Below are positions 43,244 through 52,111 of a stretch of 64,000 nucleotides of DNA, in pieces. This DNA is from Hymenobacter profundi (GTDB taxonomy: Bacteria; Bacteroidota; Bacteroidia; Cytophagales; Hymenobacteraceae): NCBI RefSeq assembly GCF_019334315.1, contig NZ_JAHWGL010000005.1, positions 1 to 64,000 on the forward strand. The letters are read 5' to 3'. Below the pieces are notes generated by a model. The model saw only the letters and a program-made list of their open reading frames with translations. It searched no databases and was not told the origin of the DNA. The position numbers were made by a program, and so were the translations under genes. Positions within the stretch are counted from its first letter, which is position 1. Each line of letters opens with the position of its first letter.

Positions 43244-44902
43244 ATGGGAAGGCTTGAAGAAGGAGAGCAACCTCAAGATGTTTCCCGCGCTAAGGCAGCG
43301 CTGGAGAGCCTGCGCCAGCGCACCGAGCAGCGCCGCTATCTGGTTACGCAGCCCACACCAGTTGATACGCCGGCCGAAGTGCGGCAACTGGTGCAGGAAT
43401 TGCAAGTGCACCAGATTGAGCTGGAAATGCAGTACGAAGAACTGCTGCTGGCCCAAATGGAAGCCGAAAAAAGCCGGGCGCAGTACATTGATCTATACGA
43501 GTTTGCGCCCATTGGCTACTGCACCATCGCCGCCAATGGGCAACTGCAACAGCTAAACCTGCGCGCCAGCCAGCTATTGGGCGCCCCAAGGCAGCAGTTG
43601 CTGGGGCGGCGCTTAGCGCTGTTTGTGGAAATGAGCAGCCGGGAGCCATTCGTAGAATTTCTGCAACGGCTACTCAGCACCGGACATCGGCAGACCCTGA
43701 CGCTGCCCATGCGCCGTGTCGACAACATTTTGTTTTATGCCCGCCTGGAAGGCATGGCCACGTCTGCGGACCTATCTGAGCTATGCTGCCGCTTGGCTTT
43801 GTTTGATGTAACGGAGCAATACCAGGCGCAGCAAGCATTGACCATCAGCGAAAAGCGGTTCCGAACGCTCTTCGAGCTGAGCGAAGACGGTATGCTGCTG
43901 CTGCGCGACAATCGGTTTGTGGACTGCAACGACAGCGTCCTGCGCCTGTTGCAGCTACCCGATAGAAAAGCCTTACTTGGCCAGCATGCCTCGGCCTTCT
44001 CGCCCGAGAAGCAGCCTAATGGCCTGCGGTCCTACTCCCTGGCCAATCAGTATTGGGAAGAAACGCTGCTGCGCGGCTCTTTGCAGTTTGAGTGGTGCCG
44101 CCTGCGGGCCAACGGCGAGCCGTTTTGGGAGGAAGTGCTTCTTACCAGTATTCCTGAAGAAGTGGGTAGCGCGTTGGTGCACGCCAGCTGGCGCGACATC
44201 ACAGACCGCAAGCTGGCGGAAGCCGAGCGGGCTACCCAGCAGCAGCGCCTCGCCGATGCCGTGCTGAACGCCCAGGAAGTTGAGAAGCGCCGCATTGCGG
44301 AGTCGTTGCACAACGGGCTGGGGCAGTCGCTGTACGCCGCCAAGCTGCACCTCGACCATATTCAGGTAGGGGACGACCAAGTTTCGCAGCAAGTGAAAGC
44401 GAAGATAGAGCAACTGTTGTCCAGCGCCATCAAGCAGGCCCGTACGTTGTCGCACCAGTTGGTGCCCACCACGCTGGAAGACTTTGGCCTGGAGGCTGCT
44501 ATGAGGGATATCTGCCAGATTTGCAGCAGCCCAGCCTTGCAGCTACGCTGCCACGTGCAGACCCTACCAACCAGCATCCCCAAAAACCTGCAAATTGCTG
44601 TGTACCGAATGGCGCAGGAGCTGACCAACAACATCGTGAAGCACGCTCAGGCCACGCAGGCAAGTTTGTACCTACGCGAGGAACACGGCTACCTCATCCT
44701 CCAGGCCCGCGACAACGGCCAGGGCTTCGACGCGCAACAGCCCTCTTCCTCCGATGGCTTGGGGCTGAGCGCCATTCGCGACCGGGTGCGCTTGCTGAAC
44801 GGTACCCTGAACGTCGACTCGGAGAAGGAGCAGGGGACGGACATTACGGTTTTCCTACCCCTGACCCCGGATAGGTCGGCTACCGTGCCAAGCATAAGCT
44901 GA
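43244..44902 (+). CDS. PAS sensor histidine kinase (HisKA_3 class)
   Basis: 552 residues, soluble. Residues 45-75 form a coiled coil (ELQVHQIELEMQYEELLLAQ), then a first PAS (about 85-205: LYEFAPIGYCTIAANGQLQQ) and a second (about 210-330: LFELSEDGMLLLRDNRFVDC). Phospho-acceptor His356 lies in RRIAESLHNGLGQSLYAAKL; HATPase with LTNNIVKHAQATQ and RDNGQGF. The plan is often found fused to CheB-CheR-PAS proteins; here it is a separate gene 168 bases after one, so the two probably form one sensor. No response regulator gene is adjacent. Confidence 0.9.
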   Translation: MGRLEEGEQPQDVSRAKAALESLRQRTEQRRYLVTQPTPVDTPAEVRQLVQELQVHQIELEMQYEELLLAQMEAEKSRAQYIDLYEFAPIGYCTIAANGQLQQLNLRASQLLGAPRQQLLGRRLALFVEMSSREPFVEFLQRLLSTGHRQTLTLPMRRVDNILFYARLEGMATSADLSELCCRLALFDVTEQYQAQQALTISEKRFRTLFELSEDGMLLLRDNRFVDCNDSVLRLLQLPDRKALLGQHASAFSPEKQPNGLRSYSLANQYWEETLLRGSLQFEWCRLRANGEPFWEEVLLTSIPEEVGSALVHASWRDITDRKLAEAERATQQQRLADAVLNAQEVEKRRIAESLHNGLGQSLYAAKLHLDHIQVGDDQVSQQVKAKIEQLLSSAIKQARTLSHQLVPTTLEDFGLEAAMRDICQICSSPALQLRCHVQTLPTSIPKNLQIAVYRMAQELTNNIVKHAQATQASLYLREEHGYLILQARDNGQGFDAQQPSSSDGLGLSAIRDRVRLLNGTLNVDSEKEQGTDITVFLPLTPDRSATVPSIS

Positions 44903-44909
44903 GCGGCAC

Positions 44910-45149
44910 CTAAAGCGACTGACGGTCGGAGCCGAAGGGTACGGGTGAGGGTAGAGCGCTGGGCGCAGCCAGCAAGTCGCAGACTTCCTGCCAACTCAAT
45001 TCGCCAGCCACGTACCGTTGATATAGGGCCTGAGCGCGAGTTGGCGTTTTGAGCCCCATATTTTCCCGCACAATCAGCATTTGCCGAAGCACGTGCGCCC
45101 GCTGTTGCGGCGTCTGGGCAAAGGGGCCGAATTTAGGATTGTGAGCCAT
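44910..45149 (-). CDS. small helical protein, antitoxin-like by pattern
   Basis: 79 residues from the ATG at 45149 (MAHNPKFGPFAQTPQQRAHV). Predicted helices only: a motif LKTPTRAQALYQRYVAGELS followed by WQEVCDLL resembles the VbhA-type antitoxin helices, but no toxin partner lies nearby and the match is weak. Convergent with the kinase, stop to stop seven bases apart. Unknown function. Confidence 0.5.
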   Translation of the reverse strand: MAHNPKFGPFAQTPQQRAHVLRQMLIVRENMGLKTPTRAQALYQRYVAGELSWQEVCDLLAAPSALPSPVPFGSDRQSL

Positions 45150-45353
45150 AAGAATAGTGGAAAGGGGAGGATAGAACGAGTAACAAAATTGCCGAATAGT
45201 GTAGAAAGATTCAATCGTATAAACCCGTAAGTGACTTAGTAACAACTACGTAATTAAGGTAGCTGTAAAAAATACTATTGGCAGAACTGGTAGCACCGTA
45301 GTCAGTAAATACACAGTTGCAGTCAGTAAAAATACCTTGTTTGAGCAACAAAA

Positions 45354-45383
45354 AAGGCCTTCTGCTGGGGAGCAGAAGGCCTT
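45354..45383 (-). terminator. terminator of tRNA-Glu copy 1
   Basis: AAGGCCTTCTGCT pairs with AGCAGAAGGCCTT, four-base loop, followed on the minus strand by a T run. Located 14 bases beyond the tRNA end. Confidence 0.92.
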
Positions 45384-45397
45384 GCAAAGCGGGGGAG

Positions 45398-45469
45398 TAG
45401 TCCGTAGGGGAATCGAACCCCTGTTGGTAGAATGAAAATCTACTGTCCTAACCCCTAGACGAACGGACC
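45398..45469 (-). tRNA. tRNA-Glu (TTC), copy 1
   Basis: On the minus strand: acceptor arm GGTCCGT pairs with ACGGACT; D arm GTCTAGGGGTTAGGAC; anticodon arm GTAGA-TTTTCAT-TCTAC with anticodon TTC (complement at 45434-45436); T arm AGGGGTTCGATTCCCCT. No CCA encoded, as usual in this phylum. Promoter and terminator are both present. Confidence 0.96.
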
Positions 45470-45501
45470 AGATAACTAAACCCTGGTGCGCTTTGGTGCT
45501 G

Positions 45502-45531
45502 CAAAGGTAATACTAGATAATAAGAATGCAA
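45502..45531 (-). promoter_or_regulatory. promoter of tRNA-Glu copy 1
   Basis: Minus strand TTG, 19 bases, TACCTTTG: exact Bacteroidota consensus. The -7 element is at 45502-45509 and TTG at 45529-45531, which puts transcription start about 26 bases before the mature tRNA. Confidence 0.85.
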
Positions 45532-45601
45532 GCAGGCTGTAAAAAAAATATTGCAAGGGCTTATTGCTGCATTTCCATTAGGCTTTCCGGGCCTTGTTAA
45601 G

Positions 45602-45859
45602 CTACTGAAAACCAGGGCTGGCGCTGCTAAGCGGCTGGCGGTGCTTCAGCATATACCGAAAGTAAGTGTTGCTGGTGGCCGAGTTTGTGACGGAGCCATT
45701 GGGTAGCACGTCCTACCCGTTGGTGCAGAGAAAATGGAGAATCGCGGCTTCGCTGGGAAACTTGCGTTTCCGGTCGGCCTCCCGCGTAGACAGCACGCCT
45801 TTGCTCACGGAAAACGTGTAGTAAAAATCCCGAGAATATATTTCAGCTGCGCTATAGGG
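45602..45859 (-). pseudogene. decayed open frame between the tRNA-Glu copies
   Basis: The minus strand stays in one frame for 86 codons apart from one TAG (45713-45715, codon 49). It reads PYSAAEIYSRDFYYTFSVSK, GVLSTREADRKRKFPSEAAI, LHFLCTNG-stop-DVLPNG and ends MLKHRQPLSSASPGFQ. Codon use looks protein-coding. No start codon and no family recognised. It could be the residue of an element that arrived with the tRNA duplication. Confidence 0.45.
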
Positions 45860-45900
45860 CTACTTGCAAGTCGCAAACGCCGCAACAAAAAGCAACAAAA

Positions 45901-45930
45901 AAGGCCTTCTGCTGGGGAGCAGAAGGCCTT
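45901..45930 (-). terminator. terminator of tRNA-Glu copy 2
   Basis: Identical hairpin to 45354-45383 (AAGGCCTTCTGCT/AGCAGAAGGCCTT). Confidence 0.92.
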
Positions 45931-45944
45931 GCAAAGCGGGGGAG

Positions 45945-46016
45945 TAGTCCGTAGGGGAATCGAACCCCTGTTGGTAGAATGAAAATCTACTGTCCTAACC
46001 CCTAGACGAACGGACC
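45945..46016 (-). tRNA. tRNA-Glu (TTC), copy 2
   Basis: Same 72-base tRNA as copy 1 with no difference in the mature part; anticodon complement at 45981-45983. Confidence 0.96.
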
Positions 46017-46048
46017 AGATAACTAAACCCTGATGCGCTTTGGTGCTG

Positions 46049-46078
46049 CAAAAGTAGCGTAGGGAAGCTTCAGCGCAA
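46049..46078 (-). promoter_or_regulatory. promoter of tRNA-Glu copy 2
   Basis: Minus strand TTG, 19 bases, TACTTTTG. The -33 box lies outside the duplicated block and is of different origin from that of copy 1, yet the spacing is again exactly 19, so both copies are likely expressed. Confidence 0.82.
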
Positions 46079-46262
46079 TATCTGACGCGAAAAAAAAGTG
46101 TGTCCGCTGGCAAATAGATTGATTTACAGGTAGAAAATTTTTCGTTTTTACCTCATCATTGAAAATGGAATAGCTACGGACCGCCTTCTGTACGTACTAG
46201 AGGACACTTACCTGCCAGCGCGGAAGCACTTCCGAAACACTTGTCCTATCTGGCGGGTTAAT

Positions 46263-46293
46263 TTGGCGAAGTTAAGGAGGCCCTTTACCTTCG
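46263..46293 (+). promoter_or_regulatory. probable promoter of gap
   Basis: TTG, 20 bases, TACCTTCG: one mismatch from TAnnTTTG, about 60 bases before the ATG. Confidence 0.5.
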
Positions 46294-46339
46294 CCTCGCC
46301 TAACCCTAAACCCGACCCGCACTTGTGTGGGCCGATTAA

Positions 46340-47362
<1,023 letters not shown>

Positions 47363-47382
47363 GCTCCGCATTGCCTTATATC

Positions 47383-47419
47383 AAAAAGCGGCCTGCCCCA
47401 CTGGGGTAGGCCGCTTTTT
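47383..47419 (+). terminator. terminator of gap
   Basis: AAAAAGCGGCCTGCCCC pairs with GGGGTAGGCCGCTTTTT (one G-T pair), three-base loop, T run; 21 bases past the stop. Confidence 0.95.
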
Positions 47420-47510
47420 TGTTGTAGCATAAAAATAGATTTGTCGACTTTTGAGCGCCAAACGAATTCCCTTACCACTACCCAATCGTTCAAACTCACT
47501 ACTCACCACC

Positions 47511-48377
47511 TTGCGCATCTGTTTTATTTTGAATCCAATGTCCGGCACCAATCGTCGGCAAGATGTGGCGGGCCTGCTGGCGCGCTACCTCGACCCGGCG
47601 CGGGTGACCTACGAAGTGCGTCACACCGAGTATGCCGGCCACGCCGTGCTGCTGGCCCGCGAAGCTGCCGAAGCCGGCTGCCGGGTGGTAGTGGCCGTGG
47701 GGGGCGATGGCACGGTGAACGAGGTAGGAAGGGGGCTGCTGGGTACGGGGGCTGCACTAGGCATCTTGCCCCGCGGTTCCGGCAACGGCCTGGCTCGCCA
47801 CCTGCACGTGCCGCTGGGGCTGTCGGCGGCCATTAAGCGCTTGAATGCGCCAGAGTTCCAGCGTATTGACGTGGGCTGCATCAATGGGCACCAGTTTTTC
47901 TGCACGGCGGGGGTAGGGTTCGACGCGCACGTGAGTAAGTGCTTTGCCGTGGCCGGCACCCGCGGGCTGGTTACTTACGTGAAGGTAGCCCTGCACGAAT
48001 ACCGCCACTACCAGCCCACGCCGGTACAGGTGCATTTTGCCGATAACGTGCTGGAAACTAACTGCTATGTGCTGGCCTTTGCCAACGCCGCGCAGTACGG
48101 CAACAATGCTTACATCGCTCCGAATGCCAACATCCAAGATGGTCTACTGGATCTATGCCTGATTGATGCGCTACCCTTGTTGCGGGCCGTGCGCGTGGGG
48201 GTAGGGCTGGCGCTGGGCAATCTGCCTACCTCGAGCGCAGCCGTATACCACACCGCGCAGCAGGTACGGGTAGAAGCCGCCCAGCCGCTCGGCTTCCACG
48301 TAGATGGCGATTATAAAGGAGAAGCCACCAACTTTGCCGTGGAGCTGACGCCATTGGCGCTGGAAGTGGCTGTTTGA
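47511..48377 (+). CDS. diacylglycerol/lipid kinase family protein
   Basis: 288 residues. The family begins with a strand-loop motif, here RICFILNPMSGTNRR, then VVVAVGGDGTVNEVGRGLLG (nucleotide loop GGDGT) and LGILPRGSGNGLARHL. To keep the first motif complete, translation should begin at the TTG at 47511; the ATG at 47538 would remove it. The C-terminal beta domain includes ANAAQYGNNAYIAPNA and ends VDGDYKGEATNFAVEL. Phosphorylates diacylglycerol or a similar lipid at the membrane surface. Exact lipid unknown. Confidence 0.88.
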   Translation: MRICFILNPMSGTNRRQDVAGLLARYLDPARVTYEVRHTEYAGHAVLLAREAAEAGCRVVVAVGGDGTVNEVGRGLLGTGAALGILPRGSGNGLARHLHVPLGLSAAIKRLNAPEFQRIDVGCINGHQFFCTAGVGFDAHVSKCFAVAGTRGLVTYVKVALHEYRHYQPTPVQVHFADNVLETNCYVLAFANAAQYGNNAYIAPNANIQDGLLDLCLIDALPLLRAVRVGVGLALGNLPTSSAAVYHTAQQVRVEAAQPLGFHVDGDYKGEATNFAVELTPLALEVAV

Positions 48378-48384
48378 AAATAAT

Positions 48385-48464
48385 GTAGTGGTGCGTTTGA
48401 TATTTTGGTTGCACGAACTACGCCATTTTCCCAAACCGTGCAGCCAGAACATCAAACGCACTAC
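48385..48464. repeat. imperfect inverted repeat after the lipid kinase gene
   Basis: Left GTAGTGGTGCGTTTGATATT and TTGGTTGCACG; right CGTGCAGCCAGAACATCAAA followed by CGCACTAC. About 28 paired bases with a two-base insertion. Possibly another dispersed palindrome; it may also end transcription. Confidence 0.65.
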
Positions 48465-48488
48465 TTTCCCATTTCATAACTTCACCCT

Positions 48489-48833
48489 ATGAAAGCCGAC
48501 AAGAAGAGACCTGAAGGAGTTGTGTATTCCACCAACGCCGATTTTGCTTATCAATACAATGACGAAGCTGTAGTAACGACGCTGCCACCTCAGCAGCAAA
48601 ACCTGCGCGTGCAGCTCGACAAAAAAGCCCGTGCCGGCAAACAAGTCACCCTCGTAACCGGCTTCGTAGGTACTGATGCCGACCTGCAAACCCTGGGCAA
48701 ACTGCTGAAAACAAAGTGCGGGGTAGGCGGCAATGCCAAAGACGGCGAAATCCTCATCCAGGGCGACTTTCGCGATAAAGTGATGGCTGTGCTACTAGCT
48801 GCTGGCTACAAGGCAAAAAAGGCAGGCGGCTAA
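48489..48833 (+). CDS. SUI1/eIF1-like translation factor (YciH type)
   Basis: 114 residues. The C-terminal 80 residues match the SUI1 domain: [20 protein letters not shown] followed by [40 protein letters not shown] and [13 protein letters not shown]. Related to eukaryotic eIF1 and archaeal homologues, which check start-codon choice. The bacterial role is not well defined. Neighbours give no functional hint. Confidence 0.88.
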   Translation: MKADKKRPEGVVYSTNADFAYQYNDEAVVTTLPPQQQNLRVQLDKKARAGKQVTLVTGFVGTDADLQTLGKLLKTKCGVGGNAKDGEILIQGDFRDKVMAVLLAAGYKAKKAGG

Positions 48834-48868
48834 ACCAGCCTTGCATGTGGGCGTATGCATAAGCCAGT

Positions 48869-49438
48869 ATGGCCCCCTCTGCTCCCTCTCAACAATCAAC
48901 CGCTCCGCTTGCCGATGCACCGTCCCGCGGCGTAGGCCGCAAGCGTCTGAGCGTGCGCGCCGAGCTGCTGTTAGCCTTGCTACCCACGGCTACAGTGCTG
49001 GCGGTACTGGCCTTGGTGGAGGTATATAGCCACCAGCGGCTGCTGTTTGCCTCTTTGGCTTCCAGTGCTTTTCTTATCTACCTCGACCCCGAGCACGCGA
49101 CCAACAGTGGCCGTACGCTGCTGCTCTCGCAATGCGCGGCGGCGCTGGCAGGTTTTGGCTTCTACGCGTGGCTGGGGCCGGGCTACCTCCCCGCTGCATT
49201 GGCCATGCTCACGGTTATCGGGCTGATGGTGGTGCTGGACGCAGTGCACCCGCCGGCCGTATCCACGGCTCTCAGCTTCGCCTTTCAGGGGCAAAAGGCC
49301 GATAACCTGTTGCTATTCGGGGCTGCCGTGGGGCTGATTCTGGTGCTCGTGGCTCTGCAACGGGGGTCAGTTTGGCTGTTGCGCCGCCTTACCCGTACGT
49401 CTTCTGCTGCCGCCGCGGCCCTTACCCAACCACAATGA
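48869..49438 (+). CDS. HPP family membrane protein
   Basis: 189 residues, about four to five membrane helices after a 28-residue polar start. The family-defining motif HPPAVSTALSFAF sits after VIGLMVVLDAV; upstream SAFLIYLDPEHATNSGRTLL is also typical. HPP proteins are proposed anion (nitrite) carriers in some organisms. The stop overlaps the ATG of the next gene (ATGA at 49435-49438), so the two are translated together and probably work together in the membrane. Confidence 0.87.
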   Translation: MAPSAPSQQSTAPLADAPSRGVGRKRLSVRAELLLALLPTATVLAVLALVEVYSHQRLLFASLASSAFLIYLDPEHATNSGRTLLLSQCAAALAGFGFYAWLGPGYLPAALAMLTVIGLMVVLDAVHPPAVSTALSFAFQGQKADNLLLFGAAVGLILVLVALQRGSVWLLRRLTRTSSAAAAALTQPQ

Positions 49439-49839
49439 TTGCTACCCCCGAAAGTCTGGGAGTCGAAGGCTCCGTAATTGCCGCCGTACAATGGATCAAG
49501 CTGGCCGTAGAGGCCATTGGAGCAGCTATTATTGCGCTGGGCGTGCTCATAGCAGGCAGCCAGTTTGTGATGGCTCTCCTGCGGCGACAAACAGCCAACT
49601 TCAACGCCATCCGCCTGATGCTGGCTCGCTACCTGGCCGTGGCACTAGAATTTGAGCTAGGCGCCGACGTGCTGAGTACCGCCATTGCACCCGGCTGGGA
49701 ACAAATCGGTAAGCTAGGCGCCATTGCCGTTATCCGTACTGCCCTCAACTATTTCCTATCTATTGAGATGAAAGAGGAAAGCGCTTCTGAGCAGGAAAAG
49801 AAAGTAGCCGCCCAAGCATCGGGGAGCGAAGGAGGGTAG
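49435..49839 (+). CDS. DUF1622 membrane protein
   Basis: 134 residues, starting at the ATG that overlaps the HPP gene stop. Helices at about 20-45 (KLAVEAIGAAIIALGVLIAG) and about 75-105, with the family pattern ARYLAVALEFELGADVLSTA, IGKLGAIAVIRTALNYFLSI and a charged C-terminus EEKKVAAQASG. Function unknown in the family. Physical coupling to HPP is the only clue. Confidence 0.85.
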   Translation: MIATPESLGVEGSVIAAVQWIKLAVEAIGAAIIALGVLIAGSQFVMALLRRQTANFNAIRLMLARYLAVALEFELGADVLSTAIAPGWEQIGKLGAIAVIRTALNYFLSIEMKEESASEQEKKVAAQASGSEGG

Positions 49840-49861
49840 GAAGGTGTGAGTTGAAAAATAT

Positions 49862-49965
49862 GTCATCCTGATCTTGCGAAGGACCTTCTCACATCTGTAC
49901 GACAAGCGCACAAGTACCAACGACCCGTTCTAGCGTAAGAAGGTCCTTCGCAAGCTCAGGATGAC
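49862..49965. repeat. 27-bp-arm palindromic repeat of the GTCATCCTGAGC family
   Basis: Left arm 49862-49888 (GTCATCCTGATCTTGCGAAG then GACCTTC) and right arm 49939-49965, complementary except one base. The right half is the same as the partial copy at the start of the window. Lies between the convergent DUF1622 and kdsB genes. Confidence 0.92.
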
Positions 49966-49977
49966 AGCTCTACTTTC

Positions 49978-50724
49978 TTATTCTCCTAAAATCTGTGCTA
50001 AGGCGCGAATTACATCTTCCGGCGTGTCGATGCCCAGGGTAGCCAACTCAGTTTCAGCAGTGCGGATGCGGTAGCCGTGTTCCAGCCACCGCAGCTGCTC
50101 CAGGCTCTCAGCTATTTCGAGGGGGGAAGGGGGTAGGCGGGTTAGCTCGGCCAGCACAGCAGGACGGTAGGCATAGAGGCCAATGTGGCGCAGGTAGTGG
50201 TGGTAAGCCAGCCAGTCGGCGGGGTTGTGCTGGCGCTGGTAGGGTAGGGGGTGGCGGCTGAAGTACAGCGCTTCGCCCCGCGTATTCAGCACTACTTTGG
50301 GCAAGTGCGGGCTGCGTAGTTCCTCCTCACTCACCACATGTTTCACCAGCGTGCCAATTTGCGTTTCCGCATCGGCAAACAAATCCAGCAACAGGTTGAT
50401 TTGCGCGGGATGAATAAACGGCTCGTCGCCCTGAATATTCACTACGCAGTCGGCCGTTTCGCCTAGCAACTGGTAGGCTTCGTACACGCGGTCGGTGCCG
50501 CTGGGATGGTCGGAGGCAGTCAGCACGGCTTCACCCCCAAAATCCAGCACGTGCTGGTGAATGCGGGCATCGTCGGTGGCTACTACCACGCGGCTCAGGT
50601 GGGCTTGCCGGGCCTGGTTCACCACCCGCTGAATCATGGACTGACCACCTAGGTCAATCAGTGGCTTGCCGGGTAGGCGGGTAGAAGCATAGCGGGCCGG
50701 AATGATACCAATGGCGTGCAACAT
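49978..50724 (-). CDS. kdsB: 3-deoxy-manno-octulosonate cytidylyltransferase
   Basis: 248 residues, usual length. Nucleotide-binding start IGIIPARYASTRLPGKPLID, then VVVATDDARIHQHVLDFGGE, TASDHPSGTDRVYEAY, VVNIQGDEPFIHP and a metal-binding Asp near the end (LATLGIDTPEDV). Activates Kdo as CMP-Kdo for lipopolysaccharide inner core synthesis in the cytoplasm. Start ATG at 50724. Other Kdo genes are not in the window. Confidence 0.95.
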   Translation of the reverse strand: MLHAIGIIPARYASTRLPGKPLIDLGGQSMIQRVVNQARQAHLSRVVVATDDARIHQHVLDFGGEAVLTASDHPSGTDRVYEAYQLLGETADCVVNIQGDEPFIHPAQINLLLDLFADAETQIGTLVKHVVSEEELRSPHLPKVVLNTRGEALYFSRHPLPYQRQHNPADWLAYHHYLRHIGLYAYRPAVLAELTRLPPSPLEIAESLEQLRWLEHGYRIRTAETELATLGIDTPEDVIRALAQILGE

Positions 50725-50901
50725 GGGCGGGAGGGTAGAGAAAATCAGAAACGCCGCAAAATAAGCACCTTTCCGTCCGCGTTTCCTACTGAAGAATGGT
50801 ACTGTGCGGAGATTAATCTTTATCTTTCGGCCTTATTACGGGTAAAAAGCGTGGGCTGGAGCGTGAGGTTGCCCGGTGCTCTTTTCCACGATATAGTTGT
50901 T

Positions 50902-51885
50902 ATGATTCGTCTTTCCTTTTTGTTGGTGCTACTTGTAGGTGCAAGCCGTGCTGTTTGTGCCACTACATTGCCGCCGGCCGCGCTGCCCGATTCCATTGGG
51001 GTAGAATATAGGGGCAATAAAATGCTGATCAAGCACCTGGTAACCGCCGGCGAAACGCTGTACGGCTTGTCGCGGCGCTATAAGGTGACGGTGGAAAGCA
51101 TTGTGGAGGCCAACCCGCAGTTGCAGGGTGCCCTAGTGAAAGGCCAGGTAGTGCTGGTGCCCCGCACCCGCGTGGTGCTCACGCCTGCCCCCGCTACCCG
51201 CACCGCTACTGCTGCCGCGGCCTCTGCCGCAACGCCCGCTGCCCGCGCCCTACCCACCGATGCCCGCGGCAACCGCTTATATACTGTGAAGCCCGGCCAG
51301 ACGCTGTTTTCCATTGCCCAGCGCTACGGGGTGAGCACCACAGAATTGATTCGGCTGAACCGCCTGCCCGCATCGGGTGTCGTGAATGCCAACCAGACGC
51401 TGATTATTGTGCCGGCTGCCGCTGGCAGCGTGGCTGCGGCCAAGCCGGCGCCTACCCGGCCCGCGCCAACGGTGGTAGCGCCACCGGCTGCCGCGCCCCG
51501 CCCCGAAGACCCCGACCGCAACCGCCCGAAGGAAACTCCCGCGCCGGCGCCCACTGAAACCGCCACCACCGACGGCCCCGAGGAGGAACGGGCCCCCGAG
51601 CACGCCAGTGAAATTGTGAGCCGCGTGCGCGAAAGCGGCCTAGCTGCCATCATCGAAGGCTCTACCACCGAGAAGTACTTAGCCCTACACAAAACCGCGC
51701 CGGTGGGCACCATCATGCAGGTGCGCAATATCATGAATGGCCAGTCGGTGTACGTGCGCGTAATCGGTCACCTGCCCGACACTGGCGACAACGCCAATAT
51801 GCTGGTGCGCCTCTCGCCCCGCGCCGTGCAGCGCCTCGTCACCCCCGACCAGCGCTTCCGCGTCGAAACTTCCTACGTGCCGTAA
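50902..51885 (+). CDS. LysM-repeat protein with RlpA-like C-terminal domain
   Basis: 327 residues. Signal peptide 1-21 (RLSFLLVLLVGASRAVCA). Two LysM peptidoglycan-binding units: HLVTAGETLYGLSRRYKVTV (about 43-85) and TVKPGQTLFSIAQRYGVSTT (about 130-172). A Pro/Ala/Glu-rich linker (about 185-240) leads to a C-terminal double-psi-barrel-like domain of the RlpA type: KYLALHKTAPVGTIMQVRNI, GQSVYVRVIGHLPD, VRLSPRAVQRLV. Periplasmic cell-wall-associated protein; RlpA relatives cut naked glycan strands, but the catalytic residues cannot be confirmed here. Start at ATG 50902 for the signal peptide. Confidence 0.85.
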   Translation: MIRLSFLLVLLVGASRAVCATTLPPAALPDSIGVEYRGNKMLIKHLVTAGETLYGLSRRYKVTVESIVEANPQLQGALVKGQVVLVPRTRVVLTPAPATRTATAAAASAATPAARALPTDARGNRLYTVKPGQTLFSIAQRYGVSTTELIRLNRLPASGVVNANQTLIIVPAAAGSVAAAKPAPTRPAPTVVAPPAAAPRPEDPDRNRPKETPAPAPTETATTDGPEEERAPEHASEIVSRVRESGLAAIIEGSTTEKYLALHKTAPVGTIMQVRNIMNGQSVYVRVIGHLPDTGDNANMLVRLSPRAVQRLVTPDQRFRVETSYVP

Positions 51886-51981
51886 AGAGTGATTGAGTGG
51901 GAGAGTAACTGAGTGCATGCTCAAGAAGGCTTCTTAATCACTCAGAATCTGTTTTCGTTAAATCGGTGGGCCGTTGACAGG

Positions 51982-52067
51982 GTGTAGAGACGCATACTTG
52001 CGTCTCATCGTTGAACGATTTCGTAGATATGGCGCATGCAATGAGATGCAAGTATGCGTCTCTACAC
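51982..52067. repeat. palindromic repeat of the GTGTAGAGACGCA family, copy 2
   Basis: Left GTGTAGAGACGCATACTTGC then GTCTCATCGTTGAACGATT; right GAGATGCAAGTATGCGTCTC then TACAC. The ends are complementary over 25 bases with one mismatch. Immediately upstream of the 52112 gene. Confidence 0.9.
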
Positions 52068-52111
52068 GTTTGTATTTAACCCAAACAGACTCTCAGTCAG
52101 TCTCTTATTAC

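Larger units (their letters stand above)
45344..45505. repeat. direct repeat around tRNA-Glu, copy 1
   Basis: 162 bases nearly identical to 45891-46052, offset 547. The block covers the tRNA, its terminator and the edge of its promoter. Only one or two differences were seen (CCCTGGTGCG against CCCTGATGCG). Confidence 0.92.
45891..46052. repeat. direct repeat around tRNA-Glu, copy 2
   Basis: Partner of 45344-45505; the same 162-base block containing tRNA, terminator and promoter edge. Confidence 0.92.

Noticed and set aside
44910..45149. Toxin-antitoxin system suggested by the VbhA-like helices
   Set aside because: No toxin gene is adjacent and the helix match is weak, so only a small protein is called.
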